Shown one piece after another: positions 12,874-24,251 of a stretch of DNA of 64,000 nucleotides (position 1 is the stretch's first letter; every line of letters begins with the position of its first letter). A program made the position numbers and the translations under genes. Source of the DNA: Symbiodinium natans (taxonomy: Eukaryota > Sar > Dinophyceae > Suessiales > Symbiodiniaceae); assembly GCA_905221605.1 (NCBI GenBank), contig CAJNDS010001013.1, positions 374,001 to 438,000 of the forward strand, written 5' to 3'. The notes below the pieces were generated by a model that saw only the letters and a list, made by a program, of their open reading frames with translations, was not told the origin of the DNA and did not search any database.

Positions 12874-13285
12874 AAGGGCTATAGAGGGTACCAACAGGTC
12901 TCTGGCGCAATTGCCCCTAGACCGCACAGTAAATACAGCAGTGGCCCTCCCCCCACCCCCACCCCACCCCCCCCACAAACGTGCCTGAATAGGTTTAGGA
13001 TTCAGGAGCCCATTTGATCCTCTATAAACAGCAATTTTACAATGGGTTTAGGGGTGAAAAGGTTTAGTGTAGTCTACAATGCCTTGCCACTGGGTCTTAG
13101 CGTGTCAAGCACTTCGGAAGCCATGTGGCGAAGGTGGCCTTCATCTACCTGGAAGCTCCACACACGTAGGGGTTTCCGAACAAAGGGGTTTGGGTTCAGG
13201 TTTGAGGGGTCGGGGCGTCTAGGGTTTAGGGTTTAGGGGTTGAGGGTTTAGGGCAAGTCAGGGCTTAAGTTTCTGCTCTTTTACT

Positions 13286-13286
<1 letters not shown>

Positions 13287-13330
<44 letters not shown>
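13287..13330. repeat. Poly-G run of about 44
   Basis: Uninterrupted G tract. Other shorter ones at 1246, 25608, 33040, 38848, 44980 and 53430; length may be affected by sequencing error. Confidence 0.93.
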
Positions 13331-13333
<3 letters not shown>

Positions 13334-15913
13334 GTTAGGGCAAGGGTGCCCTTTTTGGGGCTCCAACAAAAAACTCATCGTGGTTTGCGGCATACCAAAA
13401 GTAGCCCTATGATTCTAGGAGATGCCCGCAATCATTGCTAAACCGCCAATCCGAAAGCTTTCACGGGGACACGTGGATTTGTGGTTTAAGGTTTCAGGTT
13501 ATTGTAGTCGGTTCTTTTGAGGGTGCGAGGGAGGCGTTGAAGGGGGGTGTATGCAGCATCGAGGGATGGTTTAGAGGGCTTTTTTTGCCTGCAGGGATGG
13601 CGTATAGGGCTGAGGTTTTATCGGGCAAACTGTAAACCCCAAACATCCCTAAGCCCTAAACATCCCTAAACACAAAACCCTAAACCCCCAAAACCCTAAA
13701 CATCCCTAAACACAAAACCCTAAACCCCCAAAACCCAAACACCTTTGGCCCCAAAGCTGCGACGCACTCCACGGCTTCCACTCGAGCTTTGATCGCCTCG
13801 TCTGGTGCTCATTTGTGGTCCCTAAACCCTAAACCCTATGCCCTAAACCCCCTAAACCCTAAACCCTAAACCCTAAACATCCCTAAACCCTAAACACCCT
13901 AAGCCCTAAGTAAACCCCGGAGAGCTCATACCCTTAACCTATTGGTTCTTAGTAGGGAATGATGAATTAGGTACCTTATGTCTCCTAAACCCTAAACCCT
14001 TTCAGGGATTATATGGGGCACTTAATTCGCTCATTCCCTACTAACAGCCGGAAAGTTCAATTGAGGAATATAGCTATAGAGAGCCCAATAGTTCAGAAAA
14101 ACAAACTCATTCATTTATATTAAGGATTCCATATGCAGCTTAGGGTACACGCCTTAATTAAGGAGCTCGAGGGATCATGGCTCGTACCCCTAAAGGTTTC
14201 CCTTCTCAAATCTACTCCGAAAAAGGCCCTTACGTTACCTCAGGGATCTTTAAGAAGGGTCCCCAAAGCCAAGGGTACCACCTTGAGGGTTGAAGGTAAA
14301 GTGCTCGAAAGAAGCTTCAGGTATAGTAAGGATCCTTATGTGGTTTGAGGGTCTATTCCTTAGACTTCCTTACGTAAACCCTAAACCCTAACCCTAAACC
14401 CTAAACCCTAAACCCTACGAGCCAGAGAGCCCCAGGACTGAGGGAAAGCGCCTAATTTCATCATAAGGACCCTTAAGTGGGTTAAGCATGCTCCTTCATT
14501 TAGGGAGCGGATCGCTGAGAACATGGTTCCTAACGTGTTCCTGCTTGAGGAAGTGCGATACCTAAACTCTGCCCCACCCTGGGGTTTAGAGTTTTAGAGT
14601 TTAGAGTTTAGGGTTTAGGGTTTAGGGTGTCCGTGGATGAATGCACCAGTACCCCCAAACCCTAAACAGGCGGCATCTTTCAACTCCCACATCCTTCAAA
14701 TACAAGCTTTAGAGCTGGGCATCCCCACAAAAATTTTGCAGTTCTTAAGGGGTCCTCACGGCAACCCTAAACTCTCCCTGCCCTGGAGTTTTTAGGGCTT
14801 CGGGCTTTGATGCGTCCCATTCACGGCAACCTTTAGGGTTTAGGGTTTCGGTTTTAGGGCTTAGGGTTATATAGGGTTTAGGGTTTTTAGGCCACCGCCC
14901 CCCCGCAGGAGCCCTCAGGCGCACGCCTGTAGTGGCCCCGGCGAGCGCGCCGGGCTTGAGGGCGCCGGGCTTCGGCTTGAGGCTGCTGGGCCGGGAGCTG
15001 GCGTCGACGACTTTGGAAACGGCGCCGCATCCTCTGATTTCGGGGTGGAGGGTTTTTTGTAGGGTTTAGAGGGTTGAGGGTTTTGAGGGTTTAGGGTTGA
15101 TATTTTAAAGGGCTTAGGGCGGTTTGATGGGGCTTGGGGTTGAGGTTTTTCGGGTTTAGGGCGGGCTGATAGGGTCTGGCGTTGAGGGTTTTTGGATTTA
15201 GGGTTGATGGGGTGCAGGTTAGGCTTCGGGATGTTTTGATGCAAAGAGGTTCGGAAGGGTTGCCAAGGATTTAAGGACTTGTTGGGCTGGAATAGGCCAT
15301 GAAAGATTACACATGGCTAGGGCTACATACACACGCCCAGCCACCAAGTAAACCTTCAAGCCCCCAAATCTATTAAAAGCGACTGCAACAAGTAACCCCC
15401 TAAACTCCCCAATGTCCTCCGAACTCCAACACCTACACCAAAAGGGCAGACAGAGTACCATCCAAAATGGAGCCTTCCTCTAATAAAATAAGTTGCTACA
15501 ATCTTAGGGTTTAGGGTTTAGGAATTCGGGTTTCGGGTTTGGAGTCTGAGGTTTGGGGTTCCACAAGAGACAAGACCGACTGGTGGTTCATCAAATGTCT
15601 AGGACCTTTACAGATTGTACTGCAACCGAGACCCCACAAAGGGCATTTAGGGTTTAGGGTGTAGGGTTTAGGGTGTAGGGTTTAGGGTTTAGGTTTTAGG
15701 GCACAAGATCACCCCCAGATCGCGAAGCAACCGCCCTAGGCAGAACTTGTCCTGTGGCCGAGGCTTCTTTTCTTCGGAGTCGCCGAAGACGTTCCTGAAC
15801 CATAAGCCCTAAACCCAAACCACAACTGCGTGCCTGAAAAGGAGCGGGGTCTCTGCACCCAGACTCGGGTCAAAAGGTTAGATGAGCTTGGCAAAAGGGC
15901 CGCGTATACTCCT

Positions 15914-16030
15914 ACTTGGAGGTTCATGGGTAGTTAGAAGTAGGGTTCTATACACATATGGTAACTACCCTTAGAACCCTACTTATGGTACGGATAACAC
16001 TACTTAGAACTACCCATGAACCTCGGAAGT
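15914..16030. mobile_element. Family A inverted-repeat element
   Basis: 117 bp, ends ACTTGGAGGTTCATGGG / CCCATGAACCTCGGAAGT. If spliced on the plus strand at GGAG|GTTCATGGG and CGGAAG|T, the flanking frames (KRAAYTPTW and NPFRDYMGT) join in phase 2. Confidence 0.87.
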
Positions 16031-16162
16031 AACCCATTCAGAGATTATATGGGCACTTGTATCCCCCTTTTGGAGGTTTCGGTTTAGGGGGATTACATGG
16101 GCGGACCCGAATTAATCCTTCTAATTATTCGGGTGCGGGTGAAAGGCTGGAGATTCCGACGC

Positions 16163-16232
16163 CAGACCCGAGAGTAACCTAGGAATCAACAGGGTGGCCT
16201 TTTTGTAAAGGAAGATCATACAAGGGAATATT
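16163..16232. mobile_element. Family H element, right part lost
   Basis: AGACCCGAGAGTAACCTAGG, then CAACAGGGTGGCCTTTTTG. Left remnant of another copy at 1422-1465. Confidence 0.75.
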
Positions 16233-17037
16233 AAGGGCTTACACTGAACCACCATGCCGCACCTACGCCCTAAACCCTAAACTAAAAAAACGCTAAACTC
16301 TTAAACTCTTAAAATCTCAAACCTCAAACCCCTCAGCCCCAATTTAAACCCTAGACCCCGAAACCCTAACGCCAAAAGCCAAGCCACAGACTCAGGCCGG
16401 CAAAAGCCGATTTCATGCCTCGGCAGGTGTCGACTCCCACAGTGCTATGCCACGAATATGAATCCGCAATAGGGGCCCACAACCCTCCGCCCCCGGAAAT
16501 ACAAGTAAAAAAGCATCACAAACGTTAAAGCAACAAACAAACAAGCAAGCAACTAAACAAACAAACAAACAAATGCATGGGCTCGGAGCCTAGCCAGAAT
16601 TTTCATCAGACGGAGCAGATTCTCGCTGCTGCCACCCTAAACCTCAAACCCACCCTAAACCCGAAACCCCAAACTCTATACCCTAAACCCTCAAACCCTA
16701 GACACTAAACCCCAAAGCCAACCCTACAAAACCCTACAAACCCTAAAACCTCTAAGAACCCTAAAAACGCCCCAAAAGCCCTTGAAACCCTGAAAACAAT
16801 GAAAATCCTGAAAACCCTGAATCACCCAAAAAAGCCCAAAAGACTACAGAAAAACAGAAGCCATTTAAGAACCTTAACCGAAAACCCCCCCAAAAAAACC
16901 CTAAAACACCCGAAGCCCTCAACAACCTTAACCGAAAACCCTCAAACAAGACCAGGGGCTGTCCGCAGCTTCGTTAAAGCCTTTGGCAGCAAGCCGGCCC
17001 AAATCCTTGGGCTGAGGGTTTGGGTTCAGGGTTTAGG

Positions 17038-17240
17038 GTTTAGGGTTTTAGTGTTTTAGGGTTTTAGGGTTCTAGGGTTTTAGGGTTTTAGGGTTTTAGG
17101 GTTTTAGGGTTTTAGGGTTTTAGGGTTTTAGGGTTTTAGGGTTTTAGGGTTTTTGGGTTTTAGGGTTTTAGGGTTTTAGGGTTTTAGGTTTTTAGGGTTT
17201 TAGGGTTTTAGGGTTTAGGGTTTAGGATTAGGATTTAGGG
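17038..17240. repeat. Octamer variant array TTTTAGGG (about 20 copies)
   Basis: Uniform 8-mers with an extra T, the unit known from Chlamydomonas telomeres, here inside a TTTAGGG background. Edges revert to heptamers. Confidence 0.93.
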
Positions 17241-17774
17241 TTCAGGGTTTAAGATTAGGATTTAGGGATTTGGGTTTAGGAATCAGGGTCTTAGGGTTTA
17301 GGCAGTATAGGGGGTTGGGGCGTAGGACTAATCAGAGAGTCCCAGGACACATCCGCAACCGAACACACACACACACACACACCCGCACACACGTCGGACT
17401 TGGCAGGCATGCAGAGTGTAGCGCTGAGGCAACTTTCGAATAGATATGCATGCCCACAGCAGGGCAGAATATGCGCGTAATAAACGGATGACCTGATTCC
17501 TAGAACCGAAACTCCAAACCAAAACCCCTGTTTTATCTTACGTGGGCTCCATCCCAACCCTCGTCGTGATGATGGCTTTGTAGGAACTTGGGCCTCATAA
17601 TGCCTAGGTACCAGGGTTTAGGGCTTAGGGGGGGTTAGGACACCTCTGTGCAAAGTTCAAGTCAGCGTGTCGAAGAACACTTTGAACGAACCACAGCAAC
17701 ACATGAACCGCAAAGGCCCTCCATCTGGCAGAAGTAGAGCTTGACCATGAGACCCCATGTACCCCGAAGCCCTT

Positions 17775-17905
17775 GAGAGGGTAAGGGAGGGGAGTTTATG
17801 GGGCCATACCTAGGGAACCTTAGGGAAGCCTAGGGAGCCTCATAGAGTATTCGGGAACCTTGGGTTACATAACCCCCTCGAACTCCCCCCTTAAGAACCC
17901 TCGAA
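17775..17905. mobile_element. Family M element
   Basis: GGTAAGGGAGGGGAGTT, GGGAACCTTAGGGAAGCC, ACCTTGGGTTACATAACCCC, CCTCGAACTCCCCC. Confidence 0.75.
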
Positions 17906-18668
17906 AAACCCTATAAGGCTTAACCCCCAATCCCGAACCCGAAAACCCTCCAAAACCAAGACTCATACCTACAAGTATCTCAGACCCTATAAGTACCGTA
18001 CAAACCGATGAGCCTTAAACACTGCAATCCCAACTTGAAACCTAAAAACCCTGCCACGGGTTACCCACACAGACCCCTCGCAAAAAAAAACAAACAACAA
18101 ACTATTGATATTCCCTTCTTTAGATACCAAACCCGCAATCCCAAAACCCAAAACCCTAAAGCCCTAAAGAACCATGACCTGAACCCTAAACCCTCAACCT
18201 GACAGGTTCCTCTAAACCGCACAACTCCAAAAGCCTCTAAAGCTCGAAAAAAAAACACAAACTTGAATCCGAAAAAATCCCACATGTTTCCAAGGCGGGG
18301 GCCGCGAGTTCGAAGTCGCCGGCGTTCCGACGCTCTTCGTCCAAACCTTCCCACGGTTAGGGTTTAGGATTTAGGGTTCACGGTTTAGGGGATGTGGGGT
18401 ATAGGGTTGCAGGGTTTTGGGAGGAAGGATTTTAGGGTTGTAGGAGTTTACGGCTTTAGGTGATTGGGGTTTAGAGCTTCGGGAAATAAACAATAAATCC
18501 TTATTCATGAGAAAATTAAGTATGTTTACCTAGTTCTGGGGAGGCTGTACTTCTCAGCGTGTGTGTCTGTGTGTGTGTGTGTGAAAGCACGGCTTACTAA
18601 GCCCTTAACCGCCTAAGCCCTCAACCGAGGGTTCAGGGGCCATAACTGGTCGAATAGTTCGACCCACT

Positions 18669-18832
18669 TCAAGAACATGAACCACGCCCCACCCTCTTCT
18701 CCGTTGACTCCTGATACAACTTGTAAGCCTCGTGGCCTTTTCTGGAAAAAGCAAGTTGCCGTTGTTGTGTTTGAAATGGCATAGATGCCTCCCGGAAATC
18801 CGCTACTCTGTACTCTGCGAGGGCCTTGCCCA
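18669..18832 (-). CDS. Candidate terminal exon, unknown protein (54 codons with stop)
   Basis: Open on the minus strand from acceptor TAGCACAG, reading ALAEYRVADFREASMPF and SRKGHEAYKLYQESTEK to a TGA. Charged and helical in character. No domain recognised. The plus strand is partly open too (18732-18914). Confidence 0.3.
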
Positions 18833-19440
18833 CTGTGCTACAAAGGGTTTAGGGTTTAGGGCGAAAATGTTGGCCCCGGAATGTGAGCCGTCAACCCTAA
18901 ACCATAAACCCTAAACCCTAAACCATAATCCCTAAGCCAAAGATAGCATGACCATTGCTGTGCAAGGCGCGCTCAGCGAGGGAGTAATGGCCATTGCCTT
19001 CTGCATATCCTGAATTAGGGTTTAGGGTTTAGGGGTCAGGGTTTAGGGTTTGGGGTTTGGGGTTTAGGGTTTCGGGTGTAGGTTTTGGGTTCAGGCTTTA
19101 GGGTTTGGGGCTTCAATGTAGCTCAACATGTCGAAGACAACACCTCCCGAAAGCCAACGATGGCTTGGCTGCCGCCTCATGCCTGCCCTGAAGCCCTAAA
19201 CAACTCACTCAGAACCTTGGTTTAAAAAAAAAAACGAAGCATCCTGCATCGCAGTGTTCACCAGCCGCCCTACAGATTGAAGCCCAACCCTAAAGCCCTA
19301 CAAGGGCTTTGGGTTTAAAGCACCCGAAAGACACTCCTCGTTGATCCCCTAGCTTTTGGCCTCCAGCCTCGGAAAAAAGACCGGCACCTCCCAAAGCTCA
19401 TGACAAAAAAAAACATCCCGGACAGTCCAATACCCCCCAG

Positions 19441-19550
19441 GTCAGGGAGTAACCTAGGAACAACAAGGGTACCCTTTTTTGGTTTTAAGGGGATTATAAG
19501 GGAACCCCAACCCTCCAAAAAAGGACAAAAGGGCCCACTCCCGGTCCGAG
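19441..19550. mobile_element. Family H element
   Basis: GGGAGTAACCTAGGAACAAC, CCCTTTTTTGG, ATTATAAGGGAACCCC, closing GGGCCCACTCCCGGTCC. Confidence 0.82.
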
Positions 19551-20002
19551 CCCCTTAGCGGAAATGTACCTTTGAACCAAGTAGGGCTCCTTACTCTGAA
19601 GTAAGTTTTTCCGTTAGCAAGGTATGGGGCTTGTATTACACCGACCTAGGTATGCATGCTTAGACAGATAGCTGGTGAATGTGCAACAGGTGGAGCAAGT
19701 TCTGTGAGGCTTGGAAAGTGACCCAGCCCTAAAACGCGCCCTTAAACCTTGCATATGGCCCCTAAACCAGTAACCCTGAGTCCTGAACCCCAAATTCAAC
19801 CCTAAACCCCAAACCAACCCTAAGCCTCAACCCCAAACCCGAAACCCTTGCAGCCAAGACTGGGTGCTGGTGCAGCACTCGCAGACTTCTCCACTCTAGG
19901 GCTTAGACCCCACACCCTAACCCCTCAGACCCTGAACCGTAAGACCTAAACCCTACACCCCCTACACCCTATATAAAACCAAAATTAGACCCCAAACCTT
20001 CA

Positions 20003-20109
20003 CATGTTCCCTCTTATACTAACAGTCCTTACTAGGGATTACAATAGGGGGTTTCCAGAAACCCTTAAAAAAAACACTGCTACTATAAGGGGGAACATCC
20101 CAACCCAAA
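20003..20109. mobile_element. Family L element
   Basis: ATGTTCCCTCTTATACTAAC to ATAAGGGGGAACATCCCAAC. Confidence 0.83.
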
Positions 20110-20260
20110 CCCTGACCCCTGGTTCAAAGGGGCTTCAAACCCCGGAGCTGACTTTTTGCGCCTTGCCTGCCAGAATTTCGGAAAGTGCTTCCGCACTCAT
20201 GGGTTTAGGGTTTACGGTTTGGGGTTTTAGGGTTTGAGGGTGTAGGGACTAGGCAGATAC

Positions 20261-20314
20261 TCTGTGGGATTCAGGTGCTGCGCCTTGCAGTTGCAGAAGA
20301 AGCTCAACGAAGCC
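20261..20314 (-). CDS. Ankyrin-repeat gene, possible exon 4
   Basis: 18 codons between acceptor ATCCTAG and donor AGA|GTATCTG, reading FVELLLQLQGAAPES, which resembles ankyrin helix 2 and turn. Phase 0 start fits exon 3. The opposite strand is also open here (LQKKLNEALGSEPLS), so this is a weaker call than exons 1-3. Confidence 0.4.
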
Positions 20315-20763
20315 CTAGGATCTGAGCCCTTAAGCCGCCCCCGCAATGAAGACATGTGACGTGCAGGGACGCTGCCCTGGTAGTCCGTGGCAGTAGGGCT
20401 CGCGCGCGCCTGAAGAAGGACCTGCGGATCGTAGCATGACGTTAGATGGCTCCCCTTTCAGAAATAGTGAGCACAAGGACAAGGGACAGTCATTAGATTA
20501 TGTCTTGTACCTTGCATGGGTTCGGCCCAAATCATTCATCTGTCTTTAACTACCACAAGTTCTCATCTTCCTAAGTTGGGAATTTCCATGGGTGGCGGCC
20601 TAACGCAAGCAATATCGGCAGATCCTCTGATCATGTTTCACTTGCTTCGACCCGGAAAGTCGTCATCAGACTTGCGACCACAATGGAAGCGTTTAGGCCA
20701 TGATTCTGGCTACTTAGGAGGGGAAGGGTCCAGGTGGAGATGAAACTTGCTTACGCGGACTTC

Positions 20764-20870
20764 TATTTGGATATTCATGGGCAGCAATAGTATTAGAAGT
20801 ATGGTGACTCTACTTATAGCCCCAGTTGATGGCACTTGCAACCCTCCTCAGAACCCATGAACCTCCAAGT
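20764..20870. mobile_element. Family A element, worn left end
   Basis: Right end CCCATGAACCTCCAAGT intact; left end ATTTGGATATTCATGGG. Confidence 0.8.
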
Positions 20871-20984
20871 CGTATTGAATCAGGTGCAAGGTTTCGGCTT
20901 TCGATTTGAAGGCGTAGGACTTTCATAGGGTTGAAGCATGAACGTTTAATTAGAAACGAAAGCGTAGAGTTCGGTTTCTTTCTT

Positions 20985-21103
20985 TAGGGTAGTTCATGGG
21001 TAGTTACATGGTCCCTCAGTATGGGCCCTTAAAAGGGGACCCCCTACATACCCTTTAAGGAAGGTAAGGGACCATATTAAGGGCCCATGCAACTACCCTT
21101 AGA
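20985..21103. mobile_element. Family E element
   Basis: TAGGGTAGTTCATGGG...GTATGGGCCCTT ... AAGGGCCCATGCAACTACCC; shares the core with 11176-11322. Confidence 0.75.
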
Positions 21104-21117
21104 GGAACCCCCAAAAC

Positions 21118-21196
21118 CCTAAACCCTAAACCCTAAACCCTAAACCCTAAACCCTAAACCCTAAACCCTAAACCCTAAACCCTAAACCCTAAACCC
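21118..21196. repeat. CCCTAAA array, about 11 copies
   Basis: Perfect heptamers inside the proposed ankyrin-gene intron. Confidence 0.93.
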
Positions 21197-21335
21197 CAAA
21201 CCTTTCGAGGTCGTAGGAAGACCGAAGTTCTGAAGTGTTTTTCCTTCCCCCTTCTTTTTTGGCTGCCATAGCCAAGGGCCCTAGACCCTGAACACTAAAA
21301 ACAAGAACCTAGCCACGGCTGCTCCTGCGCGGCAA

Positions 21336-21395
21336 GGGTTTAGGGTTTAGGGTTTAGGGTTTAGGGTTTAGGGTTTAGGGTTTAGGGTTTAGGGT

Positions 21396-21462
<67 letters not shown>

Positions 21463-21500
21463 GGTTTAGGGTTTAGGGTTTAGGGTTTAGGATTTAGGGC
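21336..21500. repeat. TTTAGGG array with a block of TTGAGGG
   Basis: About nine TTTAGGG, then about ten TTGAGGG, then TTTAGGG again. The variant block is clean, as if one mutated unit had been amplified in place. Confidence 0.93.
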
Positions 21501-21529
21501 TCAGGGTTGAACCCTGTGGCCTCAGCCAC

Positions 21530-21587
21530 CTGCACATGGCCCTGGGCTGCTGCGAGATGCAGAGGCGTAGCCCGCGAGCCGTTATAC
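21530..21587 (-). CDS. Ankyrin-repeat gene, exon 3
   Basis: 58 nt exon reading YNGSRATPLHLAAAQGHVQ, an almost canonical ankyrin repeat start. Acceptor TCTGAG, donor CAG|GTGGCTG, phase 0 end. The intron falls at the same place as after exon 1 (directly after the GQ / VQ that ends helix 1), which suggests the repeats arose by duplicating an exon-intron unit. Confidence 0.72.
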
Positions 21588-22178
21588 CTCAGATGGCATC
21601 GGGAAACTGAAGCGTGCTTAGGGTTTGCAGTTTGGGTTTCGGGTAGTTTGGGGTTTAGGGTTTAGGGTTTCTGGCTTAGGGTTTGGGTTTGGGTGTGGGT
21701 TTCGGGTAGTTTGGGGTTTAGGGTAGTTTGGGGTTTAGGGCTCAGGGTAGTTTGGGGTTTAGGGCTTAGGGTAATCGGCCATGGCTTTAGGGTCTGCACT
21801 AGCAGGTTGCCATGTAACGGCTCACCATCAGCGGGTGCCCCTTTCTGCTTCATGGAGTGAACCCCAAACCCTAAATGAAGGGAGCTCAGGCCGAAAGAGA
21901 TGGGAATAAGGACACCACTGGGCAACCTCAACCCTGAGACCCTAAGCCAAGGCCCTACACCCTAAGCAAACGACCCTAAGGCCCTGAACCGAAAACCCCA
22001 AGGTTGGACGACCCTGAGCCCTACACCCTAAGCCCGAAACCGCAAACTACCTAAACCGTAAACCCCAAAACTACCCGAAACCCACACCCAAACCCAAACC
22101 CTAAGCCAGAAACCCTAAACAACAAACCCCAAACCCTAAACCCTAAACCCCAAACCCCAAACCGCCCGGGACCCCGAC

Positions 22179-22231
22179 GCCGGCGCATTCACCGGGGCCG
22201 CGCAGCGCAGCAGGCGCCGCACAGTCCCGAC
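22179..22231 (-). CDS. Ankyrin-repeat gene, exon 2
   Basis: 53 nt exon reading VGTVRRLLRCAAPVNAPA: ankyrin helix 2 plus the turn (family pattern VVRLLLxxGAxVNA). Acceptor TTGGAG, donor GGC|GTCGGGG, phase 2 end that fits the next exon. An alternative donor 14 nt further on, opening into GTTTGGGG, would repeat residues SGSRA already encoded by exon 3, so I prefer the upstream donor. Confidence 0.65.
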
Positions 22232-22345
22232 CTCCAAGAGACGAAGGGTTTAGGGTTGAGGGTTTAGGGTTTAGGGTTTGGGGTTTGAGGTTTTCGGGAG
22301 CCCTTAAACCCTAAACCCTAATCCTAAACCCAAAATCCAAAAGCC

Positions 22346-22431
22346 GACCTGGGGCCCTGTTTACCTACAGTTTTATGGGTTATACCTGCTGTTACTACCA
22401 AGCTGTAGGTAAATAGAGTCCCGGGCAGGTA
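22346..22431. mobile_element. Family O element
   Basis: CCCTGTTTACCTACAG / CTGTAGGTAAATAGAGTCCC; shares the right arm with 4077-4174. Confidence 0.72.
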
Positions 22432-22439
22432 TCAGTGGA

Positions 22440-22488
22440 CAAACCCTAAACCCTAAACCCTAAACCCTAAACCCTAAACCCTAAACCC
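22440..22488. repeat. CCCTAAA array in ankyrin-gene intron
   Basis: About seven perfect heptamers between element O and a GC-rich unique segment. Confidence 0.93.
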
Positions 22489-22570
22489 GCACAAGAGTTC
22501 CACTTTCGCCCATGACCCTGAGCTGCAATGCTTCAGAGAAGGCCCCAAACCTAGGCTGCTCAGTAACCTG

Positions 22571-22684
22571 AGTATAATATTTGGGTAGTTCTCTAAATTA
22601 GGATCCCTTTTATGTACCCATTATAAGGCGGTGCCCTTTAAAAAGGAACCCCCAAAAGGGAGCCTAATATAGATAACTACCCTA
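22571..22684. mobile_element. Palindromic element P
   Basis: GGGTAGTTCTCTAAATTAGG ... CCTAATATAGATAACTACCC; single copy in the window. Confidence 0.72.
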
Positions 22685-22788
22685 GTATGAATGAAGCGTG
22701 TCCGCTTTTGTTTTAAGGGGTGATCTGAAACCCTCAGCAACAGGGATTTGGCGGTCAGGGGTTTGGGTTCAGGGCGTAGGCTTACTTA

Positions 22789-22902
22789 CCCTAAGGGTCC
22801 ATGTACCTATAGAGTTTATACTTGGGCCTTAAAGGGGGGTTCCCATATAGTAGCTTATTTAGGGCCCAAGTATATACTTTATAGGTACATGGACCCTTAG
22901 GG
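22789..22902. mobile_element. Family B inverted-repeat element
   Basis: 114 bp, ends CCCTAAGGGTCCATGTACC and its inverse, inner TATACTTGGGCC arms. In the first ankyrin-gene intron. Confidence 0.9.
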
Positions 22903-23019
22903 TTAGTGTTTGGGGTTAAGGATTTGGGGGCCCTAAACCCTAAACCGTAAACTCTAAAGCCTAAACCCTAAACCTTGAGGATTTGGGGCCTTAGCACAAA
23001 GTCGTGGCGTGCAGGGGGC

Positions 23020-23053
23020 CTGCCCCAGCCGCGCCGCCAGGTGCAAAGGGGTC
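23020..23053 (-). CDS. Ankyrin-repeat gene, exon 1 of the recognised chain
   Basis: 34 nt exon reading TPLHLAARLGQ, the start of an ankyrin repeat. Acceptor GCCCAG; phase 0 end with a GC donor (CAG|GCCCCC). It joins in phase to 22231, where the second helix of the same repeat continues. Ankyrin repeats mediate protein binding; the partner is unknown. Earlier exons at higher coordinates were not found. Confidence 0.6.
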
Positions 23054-23064
23054 CTGGGCTGGTC

Positions 23065-23210
23065 CCTAAACCCTAAACCCCTAAACCCCTAAACCCCTAA
23101 ACCCCTAAACCCCTAAACCCCTAAACCCCTAAACCCCTAAACCCCTAAACCCCTAAACCCCTAAACCCCTAAACGGGTTTAGGGTTTAGGGCTTAGGGTT
23201 TAGGGTTTCC
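23065..23210. repeat. Octamer CCCCTAAA array that turns directly into TTTAGGG
   Basis: About 13 octamers to 23173, then an abrupt switch to G-strand heptamers with no spacer: a head-to-head inverted telomere-type repeat able to fold back. Confidence 0.92.
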
Positions 23211-23245
23211 GTCCTTCTCAACGAACAGACATTGAACTATGCAGG

Positions 23246-23306
23246 GGTCCTTATGATGATTCAAGCTAAAGTATACATTCCTTCCTTAAAGGGTATTGGG
23301 CTCTTG
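23246..23306. mobile_element. Family C right half
   Basis: TTCCTTAAAGGGTATTGGGCTCTT with a partly paired stretch before it. Confidence 0.6.
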
Positions 23307-23919
23307 GGGGTTTAGCGTGTAGGCTGCACGTTGATGGCGACTGCAAGACCCTAATCTTCTAATCTTCCTAAACCCGTACGCCCGGCTTATATAAGGCTTA
23401 GGGCTCAGGGTTTGTCTTTCAAGCCAAGCTGTAAGAATGGTCTTGGGGGAGAATCCGTTAGCATCTCCTTGGTATTGTACGATGACTCAGCACCCCCCCC
23501 CTCCCCCCCAAAAAAACATTTGCAGGGGGGGGCCAGTCCCGTAAAGAGTGACCCCAAGAAGGACGTAAACAACCCGAAGCTCTGTATAGCCCTGGCCCGT
23601 AAACAAAAAAAACAGGAAGCGACCCGAAATCAGAAGAACCCTAAATTCATCCTAAATCCTAAGCCCTAAACCCTAATAACCGTGAAAGCCCGCACAGAGC
23701 CTCAGCCTTAAACCCCACGACCGTGTACACCCTAAGCCCCTGTAAACCCCTACAAACTCCTACTGAACCTCGGTAAACCACCAACCTCGTGACCTATAAC
23801 CCTAAACACTAAACCCTAAACCCTATAAACCTGCAGCCCGACAAACCTCTGCAACCCCCCCATAATCCCAGCCAGAGCAGCTCGCCAGTGCGAGAGTCGA
23901 TGCTGGAGCCTGGGTTTGA

Positions 23920-24032
23920 TATGGGGGCTTACGAAAATAAAGGGACCCTTAGTATAGGCCCTCTCCCTAGTAGGATTCCCATACAAAAAAAACACCAATA
24001 AGGTACCCCTTGTTTTCGTGAACCCCCCATAT
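23920..24032. mobile_element. Family G element
   Basis: TATGGGGGCTTACGAAAAT / GTTTTCGTGAACCCCCCATA, with GGACCC...AATAAGGTACCCC inside. Confidence 0.83.
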
Positions 24033-24141
24033 GGAGGGATCGGTGTATTGAAGGTTACAAGGTGCTCACGGTCGGTACCGTGCCTAGCAAGGCCGAGGAA
24101 CAGGAAGTAGAAGTTTAGGGTTTAATTAGTGTTTAGGGTTT

Positions 24142-24251
24142 ACTTGGAGATTCATGGGACTTAGAAACTACTTATAACTGGGCTTATAACCCTACTTATA
24201 AGGTTATAAGCCCAGTTATAAGTAGTTACTAAATCCCCTGAACCTCCAAGT
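24142..24251. mobile_element. Family A element between telomere-type repeats
   Basis: 110 bp with very strong inner arms (ACTTATAACTGGGCTTATAA and its inverse). TTTAGGG units abut both sides, so it sits inside a heptamer stretch. Confidence 0.85.

Larger units (their letters stand above)
8181..14400. other. Region note: possible exons of one or more minus-strand genes
   Basis: Pieces open on the minus strand with fair splice sites: 10161-10227 (AQGRGYHNRCKDDDVGAAW), 11719-11799 (ACELDDLDLAPQSSEPPG), 12471-12541, 13074-13148 (DEGHLRHMASEVLDTL) and 13743-13801 (EAIKARVEAVECVAALGPK). Several are also open on the plus strand. No domain recognised, so they are noted here rather than called. Confidence 0.35.
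14401..20200. other. Region note: possible plus-strand exons
   Basis: Pieces open on the plus strand: 14480-14582 (WVKHAPSFRERIAENMVP), 14919-15050 (PGAGVDDFGNGAASSDFG), 16944-17015 (VRSFVKAFGSKPAQILGL) and 17662-17744 (SKNTLNEPQQHMNRKGPP, stop). 18295-18355 contains VAGVPT, but the other strand is equally open. No family recognised. Confidence 0.35.
20315..23019 (-). other. Introns of the ankyrin-repeat gene, packed with repeats
   Basis: The 22232-23019 intron alone holds elements B (22789), P (22571), O (22346) and a CCCTAAA array (22440-22488). The 20315-21529 intron holds elements A (20764) and E (20985), a CCCTAAA array (21118-21196) and a mixed TTTAGGG/TTGAGGG array (21336-21500). Confidence 0.5.

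Noticed and set aside
18295-18355. Thioredoxin-like VAGVPT motif on the plus strand
   Set aside because: Only 19 residues, no CxxC exon nearby, and the minus strand is equally open (NAGDFELAAPALETC).
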